Origin: Bacteroidota bacterium
GTDB taxonomy: Bacteria > Bacteroidota > Bacteroidia > JABEUT01
Direction: 5' to 3'
Length of the DNA stretch: 38,735 nucleotides
Assembly: GCA_013285805.1 (NCBI GenBank)
Contig: JABDGY010000018.1
Span: 1-38,735 of the forward strand
The position numbers were made by a program, and so were the translations under genes. The notes under the pieces were generated by a model. That model was not told the DNA's origin. It searched no databases and saw only the letters and a program-made list of their open reading frames with translations. Shown here piece by piece: positions 8,105-15,768 of the stretch (position 1 is the stretch's first letter; each line of letters begins with the position of its first letter).

Positions 8105-8578
8105 TTAAAGTACGTGTGCACGAAGCATCCACGCCATCTTTTCGTGTTGCTCCATTATGCCGGTAATGAAATCGGCTGTGCCCGCATCTTTGTAAGTATC
8201 AGTTACTTTATTAAGTTCCTGGCGGATGCTGCAAATAATAGCTTCATGGTCGCTAAGCAGGGTCTGAATAATCTTCCTTGAATCGGAGAATCTATGAGAA
8301 TCTTCACTGAGGTGAGTAACAGCTAAAAAATCTTTAAGGCTACCCAGTGAAAAGTGGCCCAATTTGCGCACGCGCTCGGCTACTTCATCAATCATTTCAT
8401 CCAGTTCTTCATACTGGAGCTCAAAGAATTTGTGAAGGTCATAAAAATGCGGACCTTCAACGTTCCAATGGGCATTACGGGTTTTGGTGCAGAGTACAAA
8501 CTCATCTGCAAGCAGAGTATTTAAAATATCTGCTACCTTTTCAAGGTTGTTGGCTTTAATGTCAATGTTTGCTTTCAT
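8105..8578 (-). CDS. dps: Dps-family ferritin-like DNA-protecting protein
   Basis: A 157-residue member of the Dps/starvation ferritin family, which assembles into a 12-subunit shell, oxidises Fe(II) with peroxide, stores the iron and can shield DNA. The ferroxidase ligands are in the expected spacing: His37 (NAHWNVEGPHF), His49 (DLHKFFE), Asp64 and Glu68 (EMIDEVAERV). These correspond to His31, His43, Asp58 and Glu62 of the Listeria protein. The start is the ATG at 8578 (MKANIDIK); a TTG nine codons upstream would give an unusual extension and would lie nearer the -7 element at 8603. No signal peptide, so cytoplasmic. It is a single-gene unit with its own promoter and terminator. Divergent from tetR. 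Whether it binds DNA cannot be told, since the N-terminus is short and has only a few lysines. Confidence 0.94.
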   Translation of the reverse strand: MKANIDIKANNLEKVADILNTLLADEFVLCTKTRNAHWNVEGPHFYDLHKFFELQYEELDEMIDEVAERVRKLGHFSLGSLKDFLAVTHLSEDSHRFSDSRKIIQTLLSDHEAIICSIRQELNKVTDTYKDAGTADFITGIMEQHEKMAWMLRAHVL

Positions 8579-8602
8579 GTTATTTATGGGTTTTTCTATT
8601 GG

Positions 8603-8610
8603 CAAAGGTA
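8603..8610 (-). promoter_or_regulatory. -7 element of the dps promoter
   Basis: The minus strand reads TACCTTTG (TAnnTTTG), 24 bases before the dps ATG. Confidence 0.6.
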
Positions 8611-8693
8611 TATAAGGTAAATATAAGCAATATGACGAATATCAGCTTTGAAGCTGAACATTATCATAAACAGCACGTTTTACCTAACCTAGT

Positions 8694-8722
8694 TTTGGAG
8701 CATAGAATATTGTATATATTTG
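8694..8722 (+). promoter_or_regulatory. Promoter of the tetR-transporter operon
   Basis: TTTG at 8694-8697 and TATATTTG at 8715-8722, separated by 17 bases. This is close to the Bacteroidota pattern of TTTG, about 19 bases, then TAnnTTTG. The start codon of the tetR gene is 33 bases further on. Confidence 0.65.
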
Positions 8723-8724
8723 CA

Positions 8725-8739
8725 GACCGAACGGTCGGT
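8725..8739 (+). promoter_or_regulatory. Probable TetR-family operator
   Basis: Starting two bases after the -7 element, GACCGAACGGTC (8725-8736) and ACCGAACGGTCGGT (8726-8739) are two overlapping inverted repeats of ACCG/CGGT type. The place, between promoter and the start of a TetR-type gene, is what autorepression would require. The sequence resembles the ACCG-CGGT palindromes bound by several TetR proteins. Confidence 0.6.
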
Positions 8740-8755
8740 TTTAAAATAAATTAAT

Positions 8756-9373
8756 ATGGCTAAAAGGGCATCGGGTACAAGAAGCACTATATTAAAGGTA
8801 GCACTACAGCTTTTCCTGAAAAAAGGGTATAAAGATGTATCGTACGAGGATTTGATAAAGGAAACCGGCTTATCCAAGGGTGCGCTTTATCATCATTTCA
8901 GGTCGAAGGAAGACCTGCTGATTTCCACATTTGAGTTTCTCCTTGAGGCCAGCAGACAGCAAATGACAGAAGTACCCTTTAAGAAAGCAAAAGATAGAGA
9001 ATCTTTTAAGGAATTAATTGTTGGTTCCAAAAAGGAACAAATAAAGGGCATTAAGAAGCTTTTGGGGACCAAAACTATAAAGTTTAATAAACTTTTGTTC
9101 TTTTTTGAGGCCATAAATGAAAATGAGAGATTGAAGGCCAGTATAATGGAGTTAATGAAAGAGGAAATGCAATTCCTTGAAAAGTGCTTTCTGAATATGA
9201 AAAAGCATGATACGCTTCCAAAAGGTAAGGACCCTTTAATAATGGCGGAAAGCTTATACTGGATGCTCCAGGGGACAGAAATGCTTATGTTCTTCCTGAA
9301 GAATAATGACAGCGAAAAGGATTTTATCAAGATATATAATAAAACCATTGATAATTTCTTTAAAATAATTTAA
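8756..9373 (+). CDS. TetR/AcrR-family transcriptional regulator
   Basis: A 205-residue regulator. Residues about 9-55 hold the TetR helix-turn-helix: ILKVALQLFLKKGYKDVSY, then DLIKETGLSKGALYHHF and RSKEDLL. The helical C-terminal domain is the usual ligand-binding and dimer domain; its ligand cannot be inferred, although its mixed basic/hydrophobic helices would suit a lipid-like molecule. The stop is one base before the ATG of the LolA-like gene, so it leads a five- or six-gene operon. The palindrome at 8725-8739 in its own leader suggests that it represses the whole operon until an envelope-related signal binds. Confidence 0.9.
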   Translation: MAKRASGTRSTILKVALQLFLKKGYKDVSYEDLIKETGLSKGALYHHFRSKEDLLISTFEFLLEASRQQMTEVPFKKAKDRESFKELIVGSKKEQIKGIKKLLGTKTIKFNKLLFFFEAINENERLKASIMELMKEEMQFLEKCFLNMKKHDTLPKGKDPLIMAESLYWMLQGTEMLMFFLKNNDSEKDFIKIYNKTIDNFFKII

Positions 9374-9374
9374 A

Positions 9375-10121
9375 ATGAAAAGAGTATTTCTGTTTTTACT
9401 GGTTGGAATTATAGCAATGGCATTTGCAGCCGATGATCAGGCTAAAGATATTGTTACAAAAGCAGAGAACAATATAAAAGGGCATACCTCTCAAACAGAT
9501 ATGACCATTGAGATTATACGCCCTACCTGGAAACGTTCGTTGAGCTTAAAAGGATGGTCGAAGGGTGAAGATTATTCCATGAGTGTAGTAACGGCCCCCG
9601 CAAAAGACGCAGGAACGGTTTTCCTGAAACGGTTAAAAGAAATATGGAACTGGGTGCCAAGTATTGAGCGTGTGGTAAAGCTACCTCCTTCTATGATGGC
9701 CCAAAGCTGGATGGGAACGGATTTTACCAATGATGATTTGGTAAAGGCATCTTCACGCATTGATGATTATACCCACAAAATTCTTGGCGATACTGTGATT
9801 GAAGGCCGCAAGTGCTGGAAAATTGAAATGATACCATTACCGCAGGCTGCGGTGGTATGGGGCAAGCTAATTATGTTCATTGACCAGAAAGATTACCTTG
9901 AATTAAGGCTTGAGTTTTACGATGAAGATTTTAAGTTGGTGAATATTCTGCAATGCTCTGATGTGAAGATAATGGGTGGAAGAACCATTCCGGCAAAAAT
10001 GGAAATGATACCTGCGGGCAAAAAAGGGCAGGAGACAGTTATTATATATAACAGCGCCATTTTCGATAAGCCTATAGAGGATAGTTTCTTTACAACCGAT
10101 AACATGAAAAAAGTAAGGTAA
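9375..10121 (+). CDS. LolA-like outer-membrane lipoprotein-sorting protein
   Basis: A 248-residue exported protein. It starts with a signal peptide (MKRVFLFLLVGIIAMAFAAD, cleavage probably after AFA), so it is periplasmic or lies at the outer membrane. The rest has the pattern of the LolA_like family (outer membrane lipoprotein-sorting protein): segments such as RSLSLKGWSKGEDYSM, the KEIWNWVPSIERVVKLP block, MAQSWMGTDFTNDDL, and GRKCWKIEMIP near residue 148. Such proteins have an open half-barrel fold that can hold an acyl chain. It is not a true LolA: it is longer, and its neighbours are dedicated permeases and a barrel. Its stop overlaps the start of the first permease (TAATG). Likely role: periplasmic carrier of a lipid or lipoprotein between the ABC transporter and the outer-membrane component, by inference. 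Confidence 0.82.
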   Translation: MKRVFLFLLVGIIAMAFAADDQAKDIVTKAENNIKGHTSQTDMTIEIIRPTWKRSLSLKGWSKGEDYSMSVVTAPAKDAGTVFLKRLKEIWNWVPSIERVVKLPPSMMAQSWMGTDFTNDDLVKASSRIDDYTHKILGDTVIEGRKCWKIEMIPLPQAAVVWGKLIMFIDQKDYLELRLEFYDEDFKLVNILQCSDVKIMGGRTIPAKMEMIPAGKKGQETVIIYNSAIFDKPIEDSFFTTDNMKKVR

Positions 10122-11338
10122 TGTATTTTAAGCTTGCATGGAGAAATATGTGGCGCAGCAGGCGCAGGACGATTATCACAATCTCGTCTATTTTCTTTGC
10201 CATGATATTTGCCATACTCATGCGTGTTATTATTATCGGAATGTTCGATAAAATGATCAGCGATACTGTCAGCATGTCATGCGGGTACTTGCAGATTCAT
10301 CACAATGGATACTGGGAAAATAAATCGGTTGACAGCACATTTGAGGAAACGCCACGCGTTACATTTATTCTTGATAAGGAGAAGGAAATTACGGCATGGA
10401 CACCACGTTTAGAAACATTTGCGTTAGCATCGTCGGGTGAACGGACCAAAGGCATGCTGGTTATAGGTATTGATCCGAAGAAGGAAAATGCAATATCAAA
10501 ACTCTCGCAAAAATTAGTTGCCGGAAAATACCTGCAGGATAGTGATAAGTACATATTGCTTGCCCAGGGTTTGGCTGAGTACCTGAAACTAAAGGTGAAT
10601 GATACGGTTATTTTGCTGGGACAAGGGTACCAGGGTAGTATGGCAGCGGCAAAGTACCCCATTAAAGGAATAGTAAAGCTTGGAATTCCAGAGATGAATA
10701 AGGGGATGGCGTGGTTACCCATGGCATGTGCAAGAGATTTCCTGAGCACCGGGGCAAGGTATACTTCCATATCTATAATGGTGAATAACAGGAATAATCT
10801 TGCAGCGTTGAAACAAAACATAAAAAGACAAATTGGGGGTAATGAATACGAGGTGATGACCTGGCAGGAAATGGTTCCTGAACTTGACCAATTATTTCAG
10901 GCAAAGCTGGGCCAGAATGAAATTATGTCCGGGGTACTATATCTGGTCATTGCGTTTGGAATTTTTGGAACGATATTAATGATGCTTAACGAGCGTATGC
11001 ATGAATTTGGTATTCTTATTGCAGTGGGAATGAGAAAAGGTATTCTGGCCAGGGTAGTAGTTATGGAAATGATATTAATGTCGATAGTAGGGACTATATT
11101 GGGCATGGGCGGAGCTTTCCCTATTGTACTGTATTTTAGGGTACACCCTATTCATATGAGCGGGGTTTGGGGTAAAGAAATGGAGCAATTCAATTTCGAA
11201 CCCATCCTGCAGCCGTCTATGGACTTTTCAAATTTTATTATTCAGGGATATGCAGTATTGTCAATTGCAGTTCTGTTATCGACTTATGCCATTTATAAAA
11301 TATATCGAATAAAAGCTATAGCAGCTATAAACAGCTAA
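10121..11338 (+). CDS. FtsX/LolE-type ABC transporter permease, first of two
   Basis: A 405-residue permease. It has one N-terminal membrane helix after a basic start (WRNMWRSRRR, then residues about 17-42), a large periplasmic domain of about 220 residues, and three C-terminal helices (near 265-285, 305-335 and 370-395). This is the MacB/LolC/LolE architecture of transporters that move substrates through the periplasm instead of through a membrane channel. The cytoplasmic loop NERMHEFGILIAVGMRKG is the usual coupling segment that meets the ATPase. It pairs with the second permease at 11457 to form a heterodimer. Its ATG overlaps the previous stop. A 118-bp gap with an inverted repeat separates it from its partner. 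Confidence 0.93.
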   Translation: MYFKLAWRNMWRSRRRTIITISSIFFAMIFAILMRVIIIGMFDKMISDTVSMSCGYLQIHHNGYWENKSVDSTFEETPRVTFILDKEKEITAWTPRLETFALASSGERTKGMLVIGIDPKKENAISKLSQKLVAGKYLQDSDKYILLAQGLAEYLKLKVNDTVILLGQGYQGSMAAAKYPIKGIVKLGIPEMNKGMAWLPMACARDFLSTGARYTSISIMVNNRNNLAALKQNIKRQIGGNEYEVMTWQEMVPELDQLFQAKLGQNEIMSGVLYLVIAFGIFGTILMMLNERMHEFGILIAVGMRKGILARVVVMEMILMSIVGTILGMGGAFPIVLYFRVHPIHMSGVWGKEMEQFNFEPILQPSMDFSNFIIQGYAVLSIAVLLSTYAIYKIYRIKAIAAINS

Positions 11339-11341
11339 TTA

Positions 11342-11443
11342 ATTTCAGATTTAGAATTTAAGGAATATGATTTATAGCTCTTAAATAAACTAACAAATAT
11401 CATAACCATGAACACAGTAAATCTTAAATCCGAAATCTCAAAT
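11342..11443. repeat. Imperfect inverted repeat between the two permease genes
   Basis: The left arm at 11342-11362 and the right arm at 11423-11443 are inverted copies. The complement of the left, CTTAAATTCTAAATCTGAAAT, agrees with the right, CTTAAATCCGAAATCTCAAAT, at 18 of 21 positions. The arms are AT-rich and bracket about 60 bases. They fill the only real gap in an otherwise tightly packed operon. No protein is encoded. It could be a small repetitive element or a processing/attenuation structure. Confidence 0.6.
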
Positions 11444-11456
11444 CTTAAATAATCAC

Positions 11457-12668
11457 ATGCTTTTTAAAGTGGCCTGGAGAAATATTTGGAGAAACAAGAC
11501 ACGCAGTATCGTTGTAATTGCATCGGTGGCTGTTGGTTTATTTGCCGGCATGTTTATGATGGCATTTTTTATGGGGCTGGTGAAGCAGGAAATAAGCAGC
11601 GCCGTTGAAACACAACTGTCGCATATTCAGATTCATAATCCTGCTTTTGCCGATGATAAGGAAGTAAGCGACACCATAGCGAATGCAGCAGCCATTATAG
11701 AAAAACTCAAGAATGATTCAACCGTAAAAGGAGTATCGGGCAGGGTGGTAGCTGCCGGAATGATATCTTCTTCATCGGCCGCAATGGGTGTGGAAATACA
11801 TGGTATTAACGCGGCTGACGAAAAAAAAGTAAGCAGTATATCGGGAGAAATGAAAGAAGGCATTTATTTTTCAGGAAAAAAGAATGAAATAGTGATAGGG
11901 CAAAAACTTGCTGAAAAACTTGGAGTGAAACTACACAGTAAAATAGTGCTTACGTTTCAGTCTGTTACCGGTGATTTAACTGCAGGCTCTTACCGTATTG
12001 CGGGGATTTTCCGCTCGCGTAATTCAGCTTTCGATGAAATGACGGTATTCACGAATGATAATGAACTGGGGCAACTTCTGGGCACCAGAAGCGGCATACA
12101 TGAAATTGCAGTTATTTTAAAAGACGATAAAAATGTTAATAACGCAGCGACCGAATTAAAAAAACAAAACCCGGCATTGCTTGTTCAAACATGGACGGAG
12201 CTTTCTCCTGAAATGGCACTTATTACAGGTATTTTCGACCAGATAATGTATATAATTATCGGCATTATTCTTCTCGCCCTTATGTTCAGTATTATAAATA
12301 CTATGCTTATGGCTGTACTGGAACGCCAACGTGAATTTGGTATGCTAATGGCCATAGGTATGAACAAACCAAGGGTGTTTTTTATGGTTGTTCTTGAATC
12401 GGTTATGCTTACGTGCGCCGGTATACCGGTAGGGATATTACTTACCATTGGTGTGGTAGAATATCTGGCTAAACATGGTATTGACATGTCAGCATTTTCT
12501 AAGGCATTGTCACAATTCGGATTCAGTAATATTGTGTACCCCGAACTGCAAACTTCAATGTTCCTTCCTATTAGTTTAATGACCGGACTAGCCGCTATTT
12601 TATCGGCCATTTATCCAGCCGTAAAAGCATTACAATTTAAACCTGCAGTTGCAATACATAAAATATAA
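11457..12668 (+). CDS. FtsX/LolE-type ABC transporter permease, second of two
   Basis: A 403-residue paralogue of the first permease. It begins MLFKVAWRNIWRNKTRS, has a first helix at about 19-42, a periplasmic domain, and three C-terminal helices. The coupling loop ERQREFGMLMAIGMNKPR occupies the position of its partner's loop. The periplasmic domain is more polar and more canonical for LolC/LolE than that of the first permease (LAEKLGVKLHSKIVLTFQS, then a small beta region). The ATPase gene follows after six bases. Two unlike permeases plus one ATPase is the LolCDE layout, with LolA-like and barrel partners here. A direct role in true lipoprotein sorting is uncertain. Confidence 0.93.
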   Translation: MLFKVAWRNIWRNKTRSIVVIASVAVGLFAGMFMMAFFMGLVKQEISSAVETQLSHIQIHNPAFADDKEVSDTIANAAAIIEKLKNDSTVKGVSGRVVAAGMISSSSAAMGVEIHGINAADEKKVSSISGEMKEGIYFSGKKNEIVIGQKLAEKLGVKLHSKIVLTFQSVTGDLTAGSYRIAGIFRSRNSAFDEMTVFTNDNELGQLLGTRSGIHEIAVILKDDKNVNNAATELKKQNPALLVQTWTELSPEMALITGIFDQIMYIIIGIILLALMFSIINTMLMAVLERQREFGMLMAIGMNKPRVFFMVVLESVMLTCAGIPVGILLTIGVVEYLAKHGIDMSAFSKALSQFGFSNIVYPELQTSMFLPISLMTGLAAILSAIYPAVKALQFKPAVAIHKI

Positions 12669-12674
12669 TTTATC

Positions 12675-13373
12675 ATGAGCTACGTTATTGAAGCACATAA
12701 CCTGACAAAAATTTACAACCCTAAAACCATACCGGTGTATGCCGTAAATGGTGTTGACCTGCAGGTAGAGGAGGGAGAATTTACCGCATTGGTTGGCCCG
12801 TCGGGTTCGGGTAAAACTACTTTACTCAATCTTATAGGTGGATTGGATTACCCCACAACGGGAGATGTGAAAATAGCAGGAGTTGACATTACAAAAATGA
12901 GCGAGAACAAGTTGATTGATTTCCGTCTGCAGAATATAGGTTTCGTTTTCCAGGCTTACAACCTGATACCCGTTCTAACGGCCAGTGAAAATGTGGAGTT
13001 TGTAATGCTTATGCAAAAGAAACCTAAGCGTGAAAGAGAACAACATGCAATAGAACTGTTGAAAGAAGTTGGACTTTCCGACAGATTAAACAATCGCCCT
13101 ACTGAATTATCGGGTGGGCAACAACAGCGCGTAGCAGTTGCAAGGGCACTGGCATCAAAACCACGATTTATTCTTGCTGATGAACCTACTGCTAACCTTG
13201 ATTCAAAATCGACGGAGAATTTGCTGGATATTATGGCAAAGCTTAATAAGGAAGATAAAATGACATTTATTTTTTCTACGCACGACCAACGTGTAATTGA
13301 TAAGGCTAGGCGTGTAGTTACGCTGGTAGATGGTAAAATAGTTTCAGATGAGAAGCAAACTCAAAGTTCATAA
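12675..13373 (+). CDS. LolD/MacB-type ABC transporter ATP-binding protein
   Basis: A 232-residue ATPase that would power the two permeases. Motifs in order: Walker A GPSGSGKTT (residues 39-47), the Q-loop region VFQAYNLIPVLTASENV, signature LSGGQQQRVAVARALA, Walker B RFILADEPTANLD, and the H-loop STHD. The length and the ENV segment after the Q-loop place it in the group of LolD, MacB and FtsE. There is no fused membrane domain, so it relies on separate permeases. The gene's last codons and stop lie inside a 9-bp tandem repeat that runs into the next gene. Confidence 0.96.
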   Translation: MSYVIEAHNLTKIYNPKTIPVYAVNGVDLQVEEGEFTALVGPSGSGKTTLLNLIGGLDYPTTGDVKIAGVDITKMSENKLIDFRLQNIGFVFQAYNLIPVLTASENVEFVMLMQKKPKREREQHAIELLKEVGLSDRLNNRPTELSGGQQQRVAVARALASKPRFILADEPTANLDSKSTENLLDIMAKLNKEDKMTFIFSTHDQRVIDKARRVVTLVDGKIVSDEKQTQSS

Positions 13374-13414
13374 AGGTGAAAGTTCGTAAAGTTTATAAAG
13401 TTTGTAAAGTTGTC
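13363..13414 (+). repeat. 9-bp tandem repeat across a stop/start junction
   Basis: AAAGTTCAT (13363), a shortened AAAGGTG, then AAAGTTCGT, AAAGTTTAT, AAAGTTTGT and AAAGTTGTC (from 13379, 13388, 13397 and 13406). In the reading frame of the downstream gene each 9-mer encodes Val-x-Lys, giving the VRK-VYK-VCK-VVK start of its signal peptide. The TAA stop of the ATPase (13371-13373) also lies inside the repeat. Confidence 0.75.
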
Positions 13415-14575
13415 AAGGTTTTGACTTTTTGCTTTATGAATTCTCTGCTTTTAACTCGCGTAGCCGCTCAAACCGATAGCACAAAGCACCTGCCAAAATT
13501 TACTGTTAAAGGTTACATAAAATATCTCGACGAAGTTAGTTTTGTGGGTAGTGCCACTGATCTTCTTACGAACGAATTAATTCACAATCGTCTTAATTTC
13601 CGGTACGAGTTCAGCCAGCATTTTAACCTGAGGCTGGAAGTACGCAACAGGCTTTATTATGGTGAACTGGTGCAGAGTTATCCAAACTATACTTCGTATG
13701 TAACCGCTTCATATGGAACATTCGATTTGTCGAAGAACTGGGTTAACCAGGGTGCGGTACTGGCTAACAGTACTATTGACCGTGCATGCGCCGAATATAC
13801 AGCAGGCAAGTGGGATATAACCATAGGCAGGCAACGTATTAATTGGGGAATAAGCACGATATGGACACCCAACGATATATTCAACACTTTTAACTATTTC
13901 GATTTTGATTATGAAGAGCGGCCCGGAAGCGATGCGGCAAGGGTGCAATATGCGCTTACATCTTCTTCTTCGCTTGAATTGGCTGTGAGCCCGGGTAAAA
14001 CAACTAACCAGAATATTGAAGCATTAATGTACCGCTTTAATAAGTGGAATTATGACTTCCAGGTTTTCTCCGGAGTTTATCAGCAGGATTTTACGGCTGG
14101 GGTAGGGTGGGCAGGTAATATTAAATCGGCGGGATTTAAAGGAGAGGTTTCATACTTTACGCCTTACCAGCATTTTTCCGATAGTGGTGCAATTGCTGCA
14201 TCATTGTCTTTCGATTATGGATTTAAAAATGGAATATACCTGCTTATATCGGGATTATATAATAACCTGGGCAGCGACAGCATACCCAATATTGCACAGC
14301 TAACTACTGAAACACTTTCGGCAAAAAATATGTTCCCATTCAAATACACTGCTTTTGTAGAAATATCGTACCCCTTCACACCCATTTTTAAAGCTTCACT
14401 TGGTACAATGTTTTCACCAGCTGGTAATTCCTTTATAGTGTTACCCACATTAACTTATTCTATATCCGATAACTGGGTGCTCGATTTAATTGGCCAATCG
14501 TTTTTTGCACAAAGTGGTGGAATATATAGGCCACTTGGTAATGGTATTTACCTTCGGCTTAAATGGGGATTTTAA
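13376..14575 (+). CDS. Outer-membrane beta-barrel protein of the ABC operon
   Basis: A 399-residue exported protein. The GTG at 13376 gives a signal peptide with a Lys-rich n-region and a hydrophobic core, ending near RVAAQ (cleavage about residue 32). The ATG at 13436 would leave too short a hydrophobic stretch, so GTG is preferred. The mature part alternates polar and hydrophobic residues with many Tyr, Trp and Phe, and ends in an aromatic residue (LRLKWGF), typical of barrels. The block GRQRINWGISTIWTPNDIFN near residue 160 is the most distinctive motif; related barrels carry a similar RQ-WG-W-P-D-F block. It is probably the outer-membrane partner of the transporter, accepting or inserting the substrate. 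It ends three bases from the convergent carbonic anhydrase gene, with no terminator visible. A porin role is an alternative. Confidence 0.78.
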   Translation: MKVRKVYKVCKVVKVLTFCFMNSLLLTRVAAQTDSTKHLPKFTVKGYIKYLDEVSFVGSATDLLTNELIHNRLNFRYEFSQHFNLRLEVRNRLYYGELVQSYPNYTSYVTASYGTFDLSKNWVNQGAVLANSTIDRACAEYTAGKWDITIGRQRINWGISTIWTPNDIFNTFNYFDFDYEERPGSDAARVQYALTSSSSLELAVSPGKTTNQNIEALMYRFNKWNYDFQVFSGVYQQDFTAGVGWAGNIKSAGFKGEVSYFTPYQHFSDSGAIAASLSFDYGFKNGIYLLISGLYNNLGSDSIPNIAQLTTETLSAKNMFPFKYTAFVEISYPFTPIFKASLGTMFSPAGNSFIVLPTLTYSISDNWVLDLIGQSFFAQSGGIYRPLGNGIYLRLKWGF

Positions 14576-14578
14576 TGT

Positions 14579-15100
14579 CTATTCCCCTTCTTTAAACCAA
14601 CTGGAATACAAGAGGTAATTATCGGCTATGCGGTGAACCTCTCCCTTAAGTAGCTCAGGATTAATGCTTTTCACTTTTTTGGCCGGTACCCCGGCATAAA
14701 CACTCCCTTCTTCTACTATAGTGCCTTCTAATACAACCGCTCCTGCTGCTATCAGGCTGTTGCTGTTTATAATGGCATTATCCATTACAATGGCGCCCAT
14801 GCCTATTAATACATTGTCGTGTACTGTGCACCCATGCACTATTGCATTATGGCCTATAGATACATTATTACCTATGGTAGTGCCTGTTTTCTGGTAGGTA
14901 CAGTGTATAATGGCCCCATCCTGTATATTTACCTTATTGCCTATTTTAATGAAGTTAACGTCGCCCCGAACCACAGCATTGAACCATACGCTGCAATCGT
15001 CGCCCATAACTACATCGCCTACCAGGGTAGCGTTTTCAGCCAGGTAGCAGTTATCGCCAACTTTGGGATGCATACCCTTTACAGCCTTAATAAGAGCCAT
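14579..15100 (-). CDS. Gamma-class carbonic anhydrase/hexapeptide-repeat protein
   Basis: A 173-residue left-handed beta-helix protein of the YrdA/PaaY group, which forms trimers with a metal site between subunits. The three metal-binding histidines are present with normal spacing: His66 (DGAIIHC), His84 (SIGHNA) and His89 (IVHGC). Arg45 and Asp47 (VVRGDVN) and Gln60 (NIQDG) of the active site are also there. The enzyme would hydrate CO2; many close homologues show little activity and may be acyltransferase-like, so the substrate is not certain. Cytoplasmic, single-gene unit, divergent from rplU with its own -7 element. The stop lies only three bases from the end of the convergent barrel gene. 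Confidence 0.92.
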   Translation of the reverse strand: MALIKAVKGMHPKVGDNCYLAENATLVGDVVMGDDCSVWFNAVVRGDVNFIKIGNKVNIQDGAIIHCTYQKTGTTIGNNVSIGHNAIVHGCTVHDNVLIGMGAIVMDNAIINSNSLIAAGAVVLEGTIVEEGSVYAGVPAKKVKSINPELLKGEVHRIADNYLLYSSWFKEGE

Positions 15101-15117
15101 ATTTGTAATATTTTACC

Positions 15118-15125
15118 CAAAAATA
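15118..15125 (-). promoter_or_regulatory. -7 element of the carbonic anhydrase gene
   Basis: The minus strand reads TATTTTTG (TAnnTTTG), 17 bases before the ATG. Confidence 0.55.
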
Positions 15126-15159
15126 CGATATTAGCCGTATACTGATTTAAAAATTATAC

Positions 15160-15167
15160 TACCTTTG
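15160..15167 (+). promoter_or_regulatory. -7 element of the rplU-rpmA promoter
   Basis: TACCTTTG fits TAnnTTTG exactly. The leader before the rplU ATG at 15210 is about 37 bases, with no further structure seen. Confidence 0.65.
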
Positions 15168-15209
15168 CAGCCCTTAAATAAAAAGCATAATAATAAATCA
15201 ACAGGAATC

Positions 15210-15740
15210 ATGTACGCAATTGTTGAAATAGACGGCCACCAGCATAAGGTGACAAAAGCACAAAAGATATACGTTAACCGCCTTAGCGCTGACGAAGGTA
15301 CCAATGTCGAATTCGATAAGGTATTGTTAGTAGATAACGAGGGCGATGTAATTGTTGGACTGCCTTTTGTAGATGGCACACGTGTAGCAGCCAAGGTTAT
15401 GGCCCATTTAAAAGACGATAAAGTATTCATTTTCAAGCATAAAAGAAGGAAAGGATACCGTCGTTTCAATGGCCACAGGCAATATATGACCGAGCTTTTT
15501 ATTCACGGTATACTTGGTAAAGGCGAAACGTTGAAAGAAGATTTGGCACCTGTAAGAGCACCTAAAAAAGTTGCCCCTGCAAAGGCTGAAGCTAATGTAG
15601 CTGAAACAGAAGCTCCAAAGAAAAAAGCTGCTGCTCCTAAAAAGAAAGCCGCTGCCCCTAAGAAAGAAGCCGCTGAGCCTAAAGCAACAAAGAAGCCTGC
15701 AGCCAAGAAAGCAGCTCCTAAGAAAAAATCAAAAGAATAA
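15210..15740 (+). CDS. rplU: 50S ribosomal protein L21 with a long basic tail
   Basis: Residues 1-105 are a normal L21, which binds 23S rRNA in the large subunit: MYAIVEIDGHQHKVTKAQKI at the start, then VFIFKHKRRKGYRRFNGHRQ near 80-99 and LFIHGI. A further 70 residues are low-complexity Lys/Ala/Pro (repeats of APKKKAA), resembling histone H1-like tails. Most bacterial L21 are about 100-110 residues, so the tail is an addition; extended L21 proteins are known to occur in Bacteroidota. ATG at 15210 is chosen because it gives the conserved MYAIVE start; codons upstream in the frame come from the leader. rpmA follows after 28 bases. Confidence 0.97.
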   Translation: MYAIVEIDGHQHKVTKAQKIYVNRLSADEGTNVEFDKVLLVDNEGDVIVGLPFVDGTRVAAKVMAHLKDDKVFIFKHKRRKGYRRFNGHRQYMTELFIHGILGKGETLKEDLAPVRAPKKVAPAKAEANVAETEAPKKKAAAPKKKAAAPKKEAAEPKATKKPAAKKAAPKKKSKE

Positions 15741-15768
15741 TTAACTAACCCAATAATACTTAAGCGTC

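Noticed and set aside
8579-8605. TTG start of dps nine codons upstream
   Set aside because: It adds non-homologous residues and would place the start inside the -7 element at 8603.
15165-15209. Upstream start for rplU
   Set aside because: It overlaps the -7 element; the conserved L21 N-terminus MYAIVE starts at 15210.
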